DNA from: Bacillota bacterium
GTDB taxonomy: Bacteria; Bacillota; UBA4882; UBA8346
Length of the DNA stretch: 64,000 nt
Assembly: GCA_023429995.1 (NCBI GenBank)
Contig: JAEZCE010000070.1
Location: forward strand, 12,919-76,918
Reading direction: 5' to 3'
The translations under genes and the position numbers were made by a program. The notes under the pieces are model-generated. The model was not told the DNA's origin. It searched no databases and saw only the letters and a program-made list of their open reading frames with translations. Of this stretch, positions 42,670 to 50,932 are shown piece after piece (within the stretch, counting starts at the first letter, position 1; each line of letters opens with the position of its first letter).

Positions 42670-43752
42670 TTGAAAGTTTTATTCGTAGACTCTGGTGGGC
42701 CCGGATTCAATACTCGATACTCCTATGATGTTTATTCAACTCTCGTAAAAGAGTTTAAATGCATAACCCGGCAAGTATCACCTCAAAATCTTTCCCCCGG
42801 GCTGTTAACCAGTTTTCACCCGGATGTTTTATTGGTGATGCACGGTTCAGTGACATCTTGCCATCTGGTTCGTTTGGCTAAATCTTTAGGAACAACGACC
42901 ATATTATGGATAATAGAAGATCCTTACGAAATCGATGTCCATCGCGGAGAAATGGTAAATTCTTATGATTATGTTTTTACAAACGAACGTTTAGCGGTCG
43001 GACAATATGCCAGACGGAATGTATATTATCTTCCATGGTGTTGTAATCCGGAAGTTCATCGAAGTTTAATCGTCTCCACGAATTACCAAAGTGATTTGTG
43101 TTTTGTAGGAATGGGGTTCCGAAATCGGGTTCGGATATTGAATGCAATTGCTCCACGAATTCAAAATTTAAATGTGAAATTAATCGGCGATTGGCAAAGT
43201 TGGGGCGAAGAATTAGTTCCAAGCTTAAAACGATTTGTCCTTCCAACAATCAATGATTTCCGGGAAGTGCAAAAATATTATAATGGGGCAAAGATCAATC
43301 TCAATATTCATCGTGACCCTGTTGACCCTCCCACAGGAAATACTTTAGGTATCGGAGCTTGCAGCCCAAATGATCGTACATTTGCTTTGGCGGGTTGCGG
43401 CGCCTTTCAACTGGTAGATTATACTCGTTCCGGCATCTGGGAATATTTTACCGACGGAGTTGAAATCGTTGGTTTTCATGATCCCGGAGATCTTGCTCAA
43501 AAGATTGACTTTTATCTTGTGAACCCGCAATCACGGATTAATATTGGCAAAGCCGCACAGCGGAAAGCATATTCATCCAATACATTTAAGCATCGTTTGA
43601 ATGAAATCTTCCGGGTTATCAACAAACCAATCCATCGTAACAACAACAAAAGTAATTCCAGCGGTAAGATAAACCAATCGGGCCAAGGTTTTTATTCCTC
43701 GCTTACGAAAAATAACTTAAACCACGAATTCCGGGTTCGGTCGAATCAGTAA
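42670..43752 (+). CDS. CgeB-like glycosyltransferase (spore maturation protein family), copy 2
   Basis: The 360-residue protein is the paralog of 40623-41603: MKVLFVDSGGPGFNTRYSYDVYSTLVKEF, HGSVTSCHLVRLAK, LWIIEDPYEIDVHRGEMV, YYLPWCCNPEVHR, INLNIHRDPVDPPTGNT, SPNDRTFALAGCGAFQLVDYTRSGIWEYF. About 45 extra C-terminal residues rich in Asn/Ser/Gln/Lys are likely disordered. Translation starts at TTG 42670 after AAGGAGGAATATTTT. It is downstream of a GT2 gene in one operon. By analogy with B. subtilis CgeB, a role in glycosylating the outermost spore layer is probable. Confidence 0.87.
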   Translation: MKVLFVDSGGPGFNTRYSYDVYSTLVKEFKCITRQVSPQNLSPGLLTSFHPDVLLVMHGSVTSCHLVRLAKSLGTTTILWIIEDPYEIDVHRGEMVNSYDYVFTNERLAVGQYARRNVYYLPWCCNPEVHRSLIVSTNYQSDLCFVGMGFRNRVRILNAIAPRIQNLNVKLIGDWQSWGEELVPSLKRFVLPTINDFREVQKYYNGAKINLNIHRDPVDPPTGNTLGIGACSPNDRTFALAGCGAFQLVDYTRSGIWEYFTDGVEIVGFHDPGDLAQKIDFYLVNPQSRINIGKAAQRKAYSSNTFKHRLNEIFRVINKPIHRNNNKSNSSGKINQSGQGFYSSLTKNNLNHEFRVRSNQ

Positions 43753-43755
43753 AAC

Positions 43756-44565
43756 TCATTTTATGCAGCTAAAATGTAAATTTTTTTCCTGGGGAAAAAC
43801 CGGAAGATCATTTTCCATAAGATGTTCCCAACCAAATTCCCGGAGCTCCTTAGCCCATTTTTTATTAAAATGCTGGTAACTAATGTTTTCTAATCTTTTA
43901 CACTCGCAAATATCGCTGTGATTAAACGAAACATGACAAAAATGCTTGATGAGTACGTCAAGGGCCACCCGCAATTGATAACCGGCTTTTCGAATACGAA
44001 GAGATATGTCAAAATCATCGGCTCCCAAGGGCATGTTTTCATCAAAATAACCGATTTTTTCGATTAAACGCCGGTCAAAGAGAAATAAACACCCAATAAT
44101 AAATTTCACCGGTTCGGATTGGTGTCGGTAAACGGTTGCAAATTTGCGATCAGCAGCCTCCAATTTGCTCGAATAGGAAAGAGGTAAGGCGGCCTGCGGG
44201 CCGCCAATACCAATTCCTTTCGGGCCCACCGCTAAAGTATTTGAATTGTTCAATAAATGCCAACATAATCGGGATAACCATCCTTTAGGTATTAAAATAT
44301 CAGGATTCATGGTTACCAAAACATCTCCGCCTGATTGGGATATTCCTTGATTACAGGCTTTCGTAAAGCCGAAATTGGACTGGTTTAAAATCAATTTTAT
44401 TTCGGGTTGCTTTATCTTTTGTAAAAAAGCCACAGAATCATCGGATGAATGATTATCAACTACAATAATTTCGTAAGGTATATCTGTATTGGTTTTTAGG
44501 CTTGTTAGACATGATTCCAAAAAAGGCCTCGAATTAAAATTAACAATAATAATACTGGCTTTCAA
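43756..44565 (-). CDS. GT2 glycosyltransferase
   Basis: The 269-residue protein starts at TTG 44565 (MKASIIIVNFNSRPFLESCL), nine nt after GGGAGG, a ribosome-site block nearly identical to that before 42670. Landmarks are IIVVDNHSSDDSVAFLQ, NFGFTKACNQGISQSGGDVLVTMNPDILIPKGWL, IIGCLFLFDRRLIEKIGYFDENMPLGADDFDISLRIRKAGY. This is a WbbL-like GT2 glycosyltransferase. The conserved DDFD acidic block near the acceptor site is intact. It ends four nt after the convergent CgeB-like gene. A longer frame reaching 44697 has no ribosome site. Confidence 0.86.
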   Translation of the reverse strand: MKASIIIVNFNSRPFLESCLTSLKTNTDIPYEIIVVDNHSSDDSVAFLQKIKQPEIKLILNQSNFGFTKACNQGISQSGGDVLVTMNPDILIPKGWLSRLCWHLLNNSNTLAVGPKGIGIGGPQAALPLSYSSKLEAADRKFATVYRHQSEPVKFIIGCLFLFDRRLIEKIGYFDENMPLGADDFDISLRIRKAGYQLRVALDVLIKHFCHVSFNHSDICECKRLENISYQHFNKKWAKELREFGWEHLMENDLPVFPQEKNLHFSCIK

Positions 44566-44806
44566 AATATTCCTCCCGTCAAGCCTTATTTTCCAGGAAA
44601 CCAGGTCGCCTTTCTCAATCGTTCCAATGTTTTTAAGGAAGCTAATTAAATATATTTGAAATAAATTGTTTTGATTCCAGCGTCTTACCTCGAACATTGA
44701 CTTTTTCTAAATCCGCAGCAATCATGCTCTGGTGTGTGATTTCCGGGCCCGTCCCCCCACATCGCAATTCCAGTCCCTCTATGAATATCAAAAGTGCTTT
44801 AATCAG

Positions 44807-44815
44807 CATACAATA
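44807..44815 (+). promoter_or_regulatory. Possible sigma-E/K-like -10 element for the RmlA-like gene
   Basis: CATACAATA fits both CATANNNTA and the sigma-E -10 CATACANT, 37 nt upstream of ATG 44853. No good -35 is present at the right spacing. Confidence 0.3.
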
Positions 44816-44852
44816 ATAAGAGTCATATGATCTTCTTTGGGAGGTCTTCGGT

Positions 44853-45593
44853 ATGAAAGGAATCATCCTGGCTGGAGGGATAGGGACCAGATTATCGCCG
44901 CTTACGGAGGTTATCAACAAACATTTATTACCTGTCGGCAGAGAACCCATGATCTGGCATCCGATAAGGCAATTAATTGAAACCGGGATTACAGAGATTT
45001 TAATCGTGTCATCTGCAGAACATATGGGACTCTTGATTGAGTCTTTGGGATCAGGCAACCGTTTCGGATGTGAACTGACCTTTAGGGTTCAGGAAAAGGC
45101 CGGAGGTATTGCCCATGCTTTAGCGATTGGGGAACGATTTGCAAACGGGGACCCAATCATAGTATTACTGGGAGATAATATTTTTGAATATTCCATCTCT
45201 GCTTATGTTGATAATTTTTTACGGCAGGCGACTGGAGCGCGTATTCTTTTAAAGGAAGTCGACGATCCCGAACGTTTCGGCATTGCAACTTTTTATAATG
45301 AAAAGATTGATTCGATTGAAGAAAAACCAACCAAACCAAAAAGCCATTACGCTGTAACAGGATGTTATATGTATGATGACCAAGTTTTTGATATCATCCG
45401 TATGATTAATCCTTCAACCCGTGGAGAAATGGAGATTACCACTGTCAACAATCTTTATATCAAGCAAGGGCAAATGGAATATAGTTTTATTCATGGACGT
45501 TGGACTGATGCCGGAACCTACGAATCTTTAAATGAAGCAAATTGTATCTTGTCGGCCAATCATAATAAAATCCTTAAAAAGGATTTCGTTTAA
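44853..45593 (+). CDS. RmlA-like sugar-1-phosphate nucleotidyltransferase
   Basis: The 246-residue protein starts MKGIILAGGIGTRLSPLTEVINKHLLPVGREPMIWHPI (nucleotidyltransferase signature GGxGTRLxPLT with the sugar-phosphate Lys in NKHLLPV), then LLGDNIFEYSI and GTYESLNEAN. It is shorter than RmlA of about 290 residues and lacks the C-terminal allosteric part. It likely activates glucose-1-phosphate or a similar sugar as a dTDP derivative, which would supply the RmlC/RmlD-like genes at 33.7-35.1 kb. ATG 44853 follows GGGAGG. A hairpin follows the gene. Confidence 0.9.
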   Translation: MKGIILAGGIGTRLSPLTEVINKHLLPVGREPMIWHPIRQLIETGITEILIVSSAEHMGLLIESLGSGNRFGCELTFRVQEKAGGIAHALAIGERFANGDPIIVLLGDNIFEYSISAYVDNFLRQATGARILLKEVDDPERFGIATFYNEKIDSIEEKPTKPKSHYAVTGCYMYDDQVFDIIRMINPSTRGEMEITTVNNLYIKQGQMEYSFIHGRWTDAGTYESLNEANCILSANHNKILKKDFV

Positions 45594-45636
45594 AAGTTAT
45601 CGTTAAAAAGTAGCCATAACTTAAATCAAATCATAA

Positions 45637-45660
45637 AAGCCCGGTAAAACCGGGCTTCAT
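45637..45660. terminator. Bidirectional terminator between convergent genes
   Basis: AAGCCCGG (45637-45644), loop TAAAA, CCGGGCTT (45650-45657). Both flanks are moderately T/A-rich. It separates the RmlA-like gene from the gene at 45691. Confidence 0.65.
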
Positions 45661-45690
45661 TCATTTTAATTCGCGGTAGGCAACTTTTCC

Positions 45691-46068
45691 CTAATTACAA
45701 GAATTGCATATGGTGCTGAAGGTATTTGAAGGATGAACGATTGTGATGCCTTGAGTGCAAGGCAAACAAAGGTTCTTAACTTTTAAGGCCACTGTTTGCA
45801 AAATCTGCGAAACGGCCAAAATAATCTCAATATTCGTCAACCCTATGCCGTTCTGCAAGAGAGCAATCGCTTGGTTTAAGCGATTGATAATGTCGGCTTT
45901 TCGAATGGCATTGAGCGGTAAGTCCTGAACCGCCCCCTGAACTAATAGCAATTGATTTACTAAAGAAGCGGCGGTAGCAGGAGTTAATCCGCCAGGGTTG
46001 CTTAAAAAATCATCTACAAACTGAGCGGCATTGGCAATATCTTGAAGGACTGAACATTTACTACTCAT
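45691..46068 (-). CDS. Small hypothetical protein with terminal cysteines (125 residues)
   Basis: I do not recognise this protein. It begins MSSKCSVLQDIANAA, is predominantly alpha-helical through residues 10-95 (Leu/Val/Asn-rich), and has Cys near both ends: CS at the start, and NLCLPC and ICNSCN at the C terminus. There is no signal peptide. GGAGGTG precedes ATG 46068 at good spacing. It is alone between convergent and tandem sugar genes. Cys at both ends would allow disulfide or metal cross-linking in a surface layer, as in exosporium and coat proteins, but this is inference. Confidence 0.7.
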   Translation of the reverse strand: MSSKCSVLQDIANAAQFVDDFLSNPGGLTPATAASLVNQLLLVQGAVQDLPLNAIRKADIINRLNQAIALLQNGIGLTNIEIILAVSQILQTVALKVKNLCLPCTQGITIVHPSNTFSTICNSCN

Positions 46069-46166
46069 TGAATAACACCTCCGAAATCATCTTATGAAGA
46101 TAATTATAATAAGGCGCTATTCAATGATATAAAAATGCAAATTTCCTGATATTTTCTGTTTTTTTA

Positions 46167-47147
46167 CTAGGAGTTACTTGTTTGTTGAACTTTTAGCCGG
46201 TTTCTCCAATAGTCCAATAAATCTGCCAAAGTCTTTTCAAAAGTTATTTTAGGCTCCCATCCTGTTACTTTATTGAATTTTTTATATGTTCCCAGCAAGA
46301 CAGGTACATCTGAAGGCCTGATTCTGGTTGGATCAATTTTAATATCAATTTTTTTATCCGAATAACTCAAAATAATATTTAAAACTTTTTTAATCGGATA
46401 GGAATTCCCTGTGCAAATTTGATATACTTCTCCCGCTTTCCCTTTTTGCAAAGCCAACCAATAAGCGCAGGCGATATCTCTAACATCCGTAAAGTCCCTT
46501 CGGGTTTCCAAATCACCGACATAAACCACGGGAATCCTGATACCAAGTTCGATCTCGGCGACCTGTTTTGCAAAATCCGATGCTACAAAAAGCTCTCCTT
46601 GTCGGGGGCCGGTATGATTAAACGCCCGGGTTCTCACGATATCAAGACCATAACTTTTATAATATTGATACCCTAGCATATCCTGGGCTACTTTGCTGAC
46701 ACCGTGGGGAGTAAGCGGTCTTAATTGGTTGTTTTCATTGATTGGAAGTTCTTCATCCAGAACCAAACCGTATTCCTCACTGGAACCGGCGATCATGGTT
46801 CTGCAATCCGGCGAAATATTCCTCACTGCTTCCAGAATATTGATTTGACCTATTATATTGTTAGTAATGGTATCGTTGGGGCTATTCCAGGAAGCCGGTA
46901 CATAACTGTGTCCTGCCAAGTGAAATAAATACTTTGGCTTAACGTTTTCAATCAAATCCCGGACAGATTTGGCATCTCTTAATTCACATTCATAAAACTT
47001 AATCCGATTTTCGATTTTTTGCAAGTTACTGCGGTTACTTCGCCAACGCACCGAACCATAAATCTCGACATCTTCGATAGAGTCTAAAATGTATTCGGCG
47101 AGATGACTACCGGAAAATCCGGTGATGCCAGTAATTAATACCTTCAT
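46167..47147 (-). CDS. GDP-mannose 4,6-dehydratase/reductase-like SDR with Tyr-to-His change
   Basis: From ATG 47147 the 326-residue extended SDR has MKVLITGITGFSGSHLAEYIL, FHLAGHSYVPASWNSPNDT, AGSSEEYGLV, RAFNHTGPRQGELFVASDFAKQVAEIELGI and DFTDVRDIACAYWLAL. The family (GMD and RMD relatives) makes or reduces GDP-4-keto-6-deoxymannose. The usual YxxxK of catalysis appears as PHGVSK, so the catalytic Tyr is His (codon CAC where TAC/TAT is expected). Unless this is a sequencing error, activity may be altered. The Shine-Dalgarno is weak and distant. A longer frame to 47246 is not supported. Confidence 0.85.
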   Translation of the reverse strand: MKVLITGITGFSGSHLAEYILDSIEDVEIYGSVRWRSNRSNLQKIENRIKFYECELRDAKSVRDLIENVKPKYLFHLAGHSYVPASWNSPNDTITNNIIGQINILEAVRNISPDCRTMIAGSSEEYGLVLDEELPINENNQLRPLTPHGVSKVAQDMLGYQYYKSYGLDIVRTRAFNHTGPRQGELFVASDFAKQVAEIELGIRIPVVYVGDLETRRDFTDVRDIACAYWLALQKGKAGEVYQICTGNSYPIKKVLNIILSYSDKKIDIKIDPTRIRPSDVPVLLGTYKKFNKVTGWEPKITFEKTLADLLDYWRNRLKVQQTSNS

Positions 47148-47299
47148 AAATATTTTTGGCCCCCTTTGGAATAGATTTTTGCACAAAAATATACTTACTC
47201 GGAAAAAATTGCCGTATAAAAATTCATCATTAACCAAAAATCCCATGATTCGCCTTAGTAAATGTTTACGCAGTTGTCCTAAAGAAGAGAAGTAAAATA

Positions 47300-47332
47300 T
47301 ATAAAAAAACCGGGGGTTAAACCCCCGGTTTT
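47300..47332 (-). terminator. Terminator overlapping the stop codon of the SPOCS-repeat gene
   Basis: On the minus strand AAAACCGGGGG, loop, CCCCCGGTTTT, then T-rich sequence. The stop codon (47317-47319) lies in the 5-nt loop and the last four codons form one arm. Confidence 0.88.
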
Positions 47333-50076
47333 ATCACAGTCTCCGTAGTAACATTGGTTACAACCGTTGTTGGTGTGGCAATCCCATCGCCAAATTTCCT
47401 TAATAAAACAGTTTTTTTCGTTACATTAACTATCCCCGGACCGGAGACATCCGTTACAACATTGATATCTTCAAACCGATCACCCGTCGGTGTGCGTACC
47501 AAAGCTTGCACAGCAACCTTATCTTCTGAAATTCCAATCCCTGAAACATCCGTCACAACCGTAAGCATCTCGCCTTGCACTGAAAAACCGGTTACGACTC
47601 CCTGAAGAACAATGGTTAAGTCAACGATATTTCCTGATGGTGTAAGATGAAAGATAATATCTTCGACATTGACAGCGGAATTAGTAATTTGGATAGAGTT
47701 TACTCCAGTAACATTGATAAGAATTGAGAATGGCTTTTCCGTATTAGCAGTTCTGACAACGTTATCGTCACCTACATAAGTCGTTGTGATCATTAAAACT
47801 CCTTCGAGGACCACTCCTTCGGGAATAACATGGCTTGATAGATTGGAGACCAAAGCGTGAACTTCTTTTACTTTGATAGCCCTCACCGGCAGGGGTACGG
47901 ATGTCTGTACTATTATTTGTTGTGAATTCTTTATTTCATTGACTTCCGGATCAATGATGGCCGTGGTTACCACCGGAGTCGTCCATGTCGGAACAGGCGG
48001 AACCGGAGGCGTCGGCGGTATTGGTGGTATCGGCGGAACCGGAGGCACTGGCGGTGTAATCCCCTGCTTCCCAATGACCAGCAATTGTTTCGTATTTTCC
48101 CCGACCACTTGCTCGATAGCATATAGTGGACCTACTCCGATGACAAGATTTAATTGAACCTGTTCCGTTACAATGGCGTCGATCGCGAAAATTACTTTTT
48201 GCCGAAGTTCTGTTTCGGATATTAAATCAAAGAAAACACCTTCAATTACGGTTTTGAGAACTACATCGTCGCCGGGCGCAATACCGTTGATATCGAGAAA
48301 GACTGAGAACGGGACATCTTCAGCTTGGTGGTATTCAATATTATCGATTCCAATATAAAAAATTTGCTTATGGAGAATTCCTTGAACAATGAGTTTGTTA
48401 GGAATAACATTTGTCACCAAGTTCTTAAGACTGGCAAGGATCTCCCGTATTTTAACAGCAGGGCGATCCAAGGAAACGAGTGTCTCAGTCAATTCTTCAA
48501 CGCTATTTTCGCCCACGAACTCGTCAACTTTGAATAATGGACCGGTACCTACCTCTACCGGTAATAAAACATTTTCAGTCACCTTTACAAAAAATTCAAG
48601 TACCGCTTTTTGATGAAGCAAAGTATCCGATAGCAGATGATAAAATATGCCTTCAATCCGCGGTTGAACGATCACATTCATTCCCTGGACAGCACCGGGT
48701 ATGTCGACAAAGAAACTAAACGGTGTATCCTGTGCCTGATGCCGACCGATATTTGCCGTATCGATAAAAAAGATTTGTTCATGGAAGATGCCTTGAACAA
48801 TAACCTTATCTGGAATCGTCTCAATGCTCAAATCACAAACGCTACCGACAATTTCATCAATTTTAATAGCAGGGGTCAACAATGTCAAATCCGATTCCAC
48901 GAGTGTTTGAGTAGAATTTTCGCCGACCACCTGTTTTAAATAAAGTGTTGGACCGGTACCGGCCGTTACGTTGATTTGAACCGTTTCGGTTACTTTTACA
49001 AAAACTTCCAGAACTGTTTTTAGAACAAAGCTTAACCCATTGGATGCCAATTCGGATAGAGTATCTTCAATATTTGCTGTTACATTGCCGTTCATTCCCG
49101 GTTGAACACCGGGAATATCCATAAAAGTGCTGAAATTTTCCTCGGTGGCCTGATGATGTATGACCCCATCATTTCCCACGAAAAATATTTGATGATGAAC
49201 AATCCCTTGAACGATGACCTTATTAGGAATAATTTCAACGGTTAGATTAATGACTTTCCCAACAATATTCCGAATTTTAACGGCCGTTAAAGGCAATGGT
49301 ATTACCTGAGCAATTTCAACTTTTGAACTTTCCGAAAAAACCGGATCCGCAGATTCCGAAATTGTAACAGCACTCTCCAGTGACCCACTTGATTCTTCTT
49401 TACGATCTTCTTTTCTACTTTCGGCGATTTCCTCCACCGCTTCGCCTGAATTCTCAACCTGACCCATGGGCTGAGATTCCGCTTCCTCCATTAACTCATC
49501 CACCATTTTGGCGATTTTATCGATTGTTAACTTTACGGTTTGAATCGGAATTTCAATGCTAGTCTGGTTATTGTCAACTTTTATATCTTCCTCAACTTTT
49601 TTCTTTTTTAAAATGGTTTGGATTGAGTTTTCATCACTGGCCCGACTATCGTCGACTTTTATGTCATCTTTAGCTCTTTTTTTCTTTTTTAAAACTCTTT
49701 GGATTGAGTTTTCATCACTAGCCCGACTATCGTCGACTTTTATGCCATCCTCAGCTCTTTTTTTCATTTCTGGAACAGTTTGGTTTGAGTCTTGATCGCC
49801 AGTCTGAACATTGTTGGTTTTTATATCATCTTCAACCCTTTTTTGCTTTTTTGGAGTTGAAGTTGTTTTCTTTTTAGAAGGTTTTTGGAGGTTCTTTGAG
49901 TTCTTAAGTTCTTTAGAACTCTTCGGAACTTTCGGTTCTTTATTGTCTTTTGTCTCTTTCGTATCCTGAGAAATGGTACTTAGGGTTCGTTTGGTTGCAG
50001 TTTCCATTTTGGTTTTTGGACTTTTTTTCTTTTTAGATTTCTTTTTTGCTTCATCCTTGATATCTTCCGTTTTCAT
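47317..50076 (-). CDS. Giant Lys-rich protein with four SPOCS/DUF3794 domains
   Basis: The 919-residue protein is read from ATG 50076 (AAGGA seven nt upstream). Residues 1-185 are Lys/Glu/Asp/Ser-rich with a four-fold 27-residue repeat. Four beta-domains follow from about residue 266, each opening with a motif like AVKIREIL or AIKVKEV, with VIVQGIVHHQIFFVG and PFSxFxDIPG. These match SPOCS (DUF3794), named for SipL/coat proteins and found in spore-coat scaffolds. A Pro-rich linker (PPVPPVPPIPPIPP) separates domains 3 and 4, and the C terminus has two V-V-T-D-V-S-G repeats. An upstream in-frame ATG at 50193 also has GGAGAG and could add 39 residues. A structural spore-surface role is likely. 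Confidence 0.85.
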   Translation of the reverse strand: MKTEDIKDEAKKKSKKKKSPKTKMETATKRTLSTISQDTKETKDNKEPKVPKSSKELKNSKNLQKPSKKKTTSTPKKQKRVEDDIKTNNVQTGDQDSNQTVPEMKKRAEDGIKVDDSRASDENSIQRVLKKKKRAKDDIKVDDSRASDENSIQTILKKKKVEEDIKVDNNQTSIEIPIQTVKLTIDKIAKMVDELMEEAESQPMGQVENSGEAVEEIAESRKEDRKEESSGSLESAVTISESADPVFSESSKVEIAQVIPLPLTAVKIRNIVGKVINLTVEIIPNKVIVQGIVHHQIFFVGNDGVIHHQATEENFSTFMDIPGVQPGMNGNVTANIEDTLSELASNGLSFVLKTVLEVFVKVTETVQINVTAGTGPTLYLKQVVGENSTQTLVESDLTLLTPAIKIDEIVGSVCDLSIETIPDKVIVQGIFHEQIFFIDTANIGRHQAQDTPFSFFVDIPGAVQGMNVIVQPRIEGIFYHLLSDTLLHQKAVLEFFVKVTENVLLPVEVGTGPLFKVDEFVGENSVEELTETLVSLDRPAVKIREILASLKNLVTNVIPNKLIVQGILHKQIFYIGIDNIEYHQAEDVPFSVFLDINGIAPGDDVVLKTVIEGVFFDLISETELRQKVIFAIDAIVTEQVQLNLVIGVGPLYAIEQVVGENTKQLLVIGKQGITPPVPPVPPIPPIPPTPPVPPVPTWTTPVVTTAIIDPEVNEIKNSQQIIVQTSVPLPVRAIKVKEVHALVSNLSSHVIPEGVVLEGVLMITTTYVGDDNVVRTANTEKPFSILINVTGVNSIQITNSAVNVEDIIFHLTPSGNIVDLTIVLQGVVTGFSVQGEMLTVVTDVSGIGISEDKVAVQALVRTPTGDRFEDINVVTDVSGPGIVNVTKKTVLLRKFGDGIATPTTVVTNVTTETVIKPGV
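49522..49845 (-). repeat. Four tandem 81-bp (27-residue) repeats in the Lys-rich region
   Basis: The protein units start at residues 78, 105, 132 and 159 of the SPOCS-repeat protein, for example K-K-R-A-E-D-G-I-K-V and K-K-R-A-K-D-D-I-K-V. The central two units are nearly identical at DNA level with an 81-nt period, so recent duplication or length variation between strains is likely. Confidence 0.8.
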
Positions 50077-50228
50077 TCTTCTTTCCTTACCTCCCTTCGT
50101 TTCAATCCGGCAGAGAAATCTGCCGAATTTTGTATTTCTAAAAAGGTGCCAAATTTCTATTACAGTATATGCACCCGTCAAAGTATGTGCCATTGATTCA
50201 CTCTCCAATAAAATCCAACGCCTGATCA

Positions 50229-50259
50229 AAAAAAATACCGCAATCAGATGATTGCGGCT
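50229..50259 (-). terminator. Terminator of the CAP-domain gene
   Basis: On the minus strand CCGCAATCA and TGATTGCGG form a 9-bp stem (50259-50240) followed by TATTTTTTT. The gene above it ends at 50318. Confidence 0.88.
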
Positions 50260-50317
50260 TAAATTCTCATTCTTTACAGATGAAATATAGGGTTTTGATC
50301 TTGCACAGCGGCTTTTT

Positions 50318-50932
50318 TTATCCCAAAAACAGTTGAGTAATCATTGCGCCGAACGGGCCTCCACGGACTATCCCCACACCAATTTTTTTAAATTTCGGAT
50401 TTAAAATATTCCAACGATGCGTGGGACTGGCAAACAAATAATCTTGCGCTTTTCGAACATTTACGGTTCCGGCAAGATTTTCGGCCGCCCTTTCATATCC
50501 GATTTGTTCACGGTGTAGCTGATCATAAATGGTACCCAACTGTTTGGAATTATGACCGAAATAGTTATGGGACACCATATCCATGCTTTTTTCTTTTGCC
50601 AGCTTAACCAGAGAATTGTCAATGATTAGTTCGTTTAAACCAGCTTTCGCTCTTTCCTGGTTTATTAAAGAAATCATTTGTGCCTCCTCGCTGGATAAAC
50701 CATCTTTTTCAGAATTCCCGGCCTCTGGATTCCCGGTTATAGCTTGCCTAAGAGTAGCCATGGAGGTGTTGACCACAGAATGCCATTCATTGTTGACAAT
50801 CGAATTGTAAGTGTCGCTTTGAACATCAGCTTTGGCCAGAGATGGAGAAATTATAACAATCATGAGCGCGATCAATAGTGAACTGCCTGCAAAAATAATT
50901 CTGTGACCTTGGGTGTATGGTTTGTAATTCAT
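50318..50932 (-). CDS. Secreted CAP-domain (YkwD-like) protein
   Basis: The 204-residue protein has an N-terminal membrane segment (about residues 13-32, SLLIALMIVIIS) with a signal-peptide-like AKA end near residue 35. A CAP/SCP domain follows from about residue 80: SLINQERAKAGLNELIIDNSLVKLAKEKSMDM, then HNYFGHNS, and the closing HRWNILNPKFKKIGVGIV. The His and Glu residues that form the CAP cavity (H in SHNYFGH, E in ERAAENLAG, H in SPTHRWN) are present. Bacillota CAP proteins of this type (YkwD, SafA-like partners) are made during sporulation. Function of the fold is unknown; it acts at the cell or spore surface. Confidence 0.9.
   Translation of the reverse strand: MNYKPYTQGHRIIFAGSSLLIALMIVIISPSLAKADVQSDTYNSIVNNEWHSVVNTSMATLRQAITGNPEAGNSEKDGLSSEEAQMISLINQERAKAGLNELIIDNSLVKLAKEKSMDMVSHNYFGHNSKQLGTIYDQLHREQIGYERAAENLAGTVNVRKAQDYLFASPTHRWNILNPKFKKIGVGIVRGGPFGAMITQLFLG

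Noticed and set aside
44642..45058. 138-residue minus-strand frame over the RmlA start
   Set aside because: It overlaps a clear nucleotidyltransferase gene and has no recognisable domain.
47354..49795. Several plus-strand frames over the SPOCS-repeat gene
   Set aside because: They mirror the Thr/Val and Lys/Glu codons of the real gene; no ribosome sites.
49973..50251. Long plus-strand frame at the 5' end of the SPOCS-repeat gene
   Set aside because: Antisense shadow of a Lys-rich coding region (Phe/Leu-rich, typical of complement to AAG/AAA).
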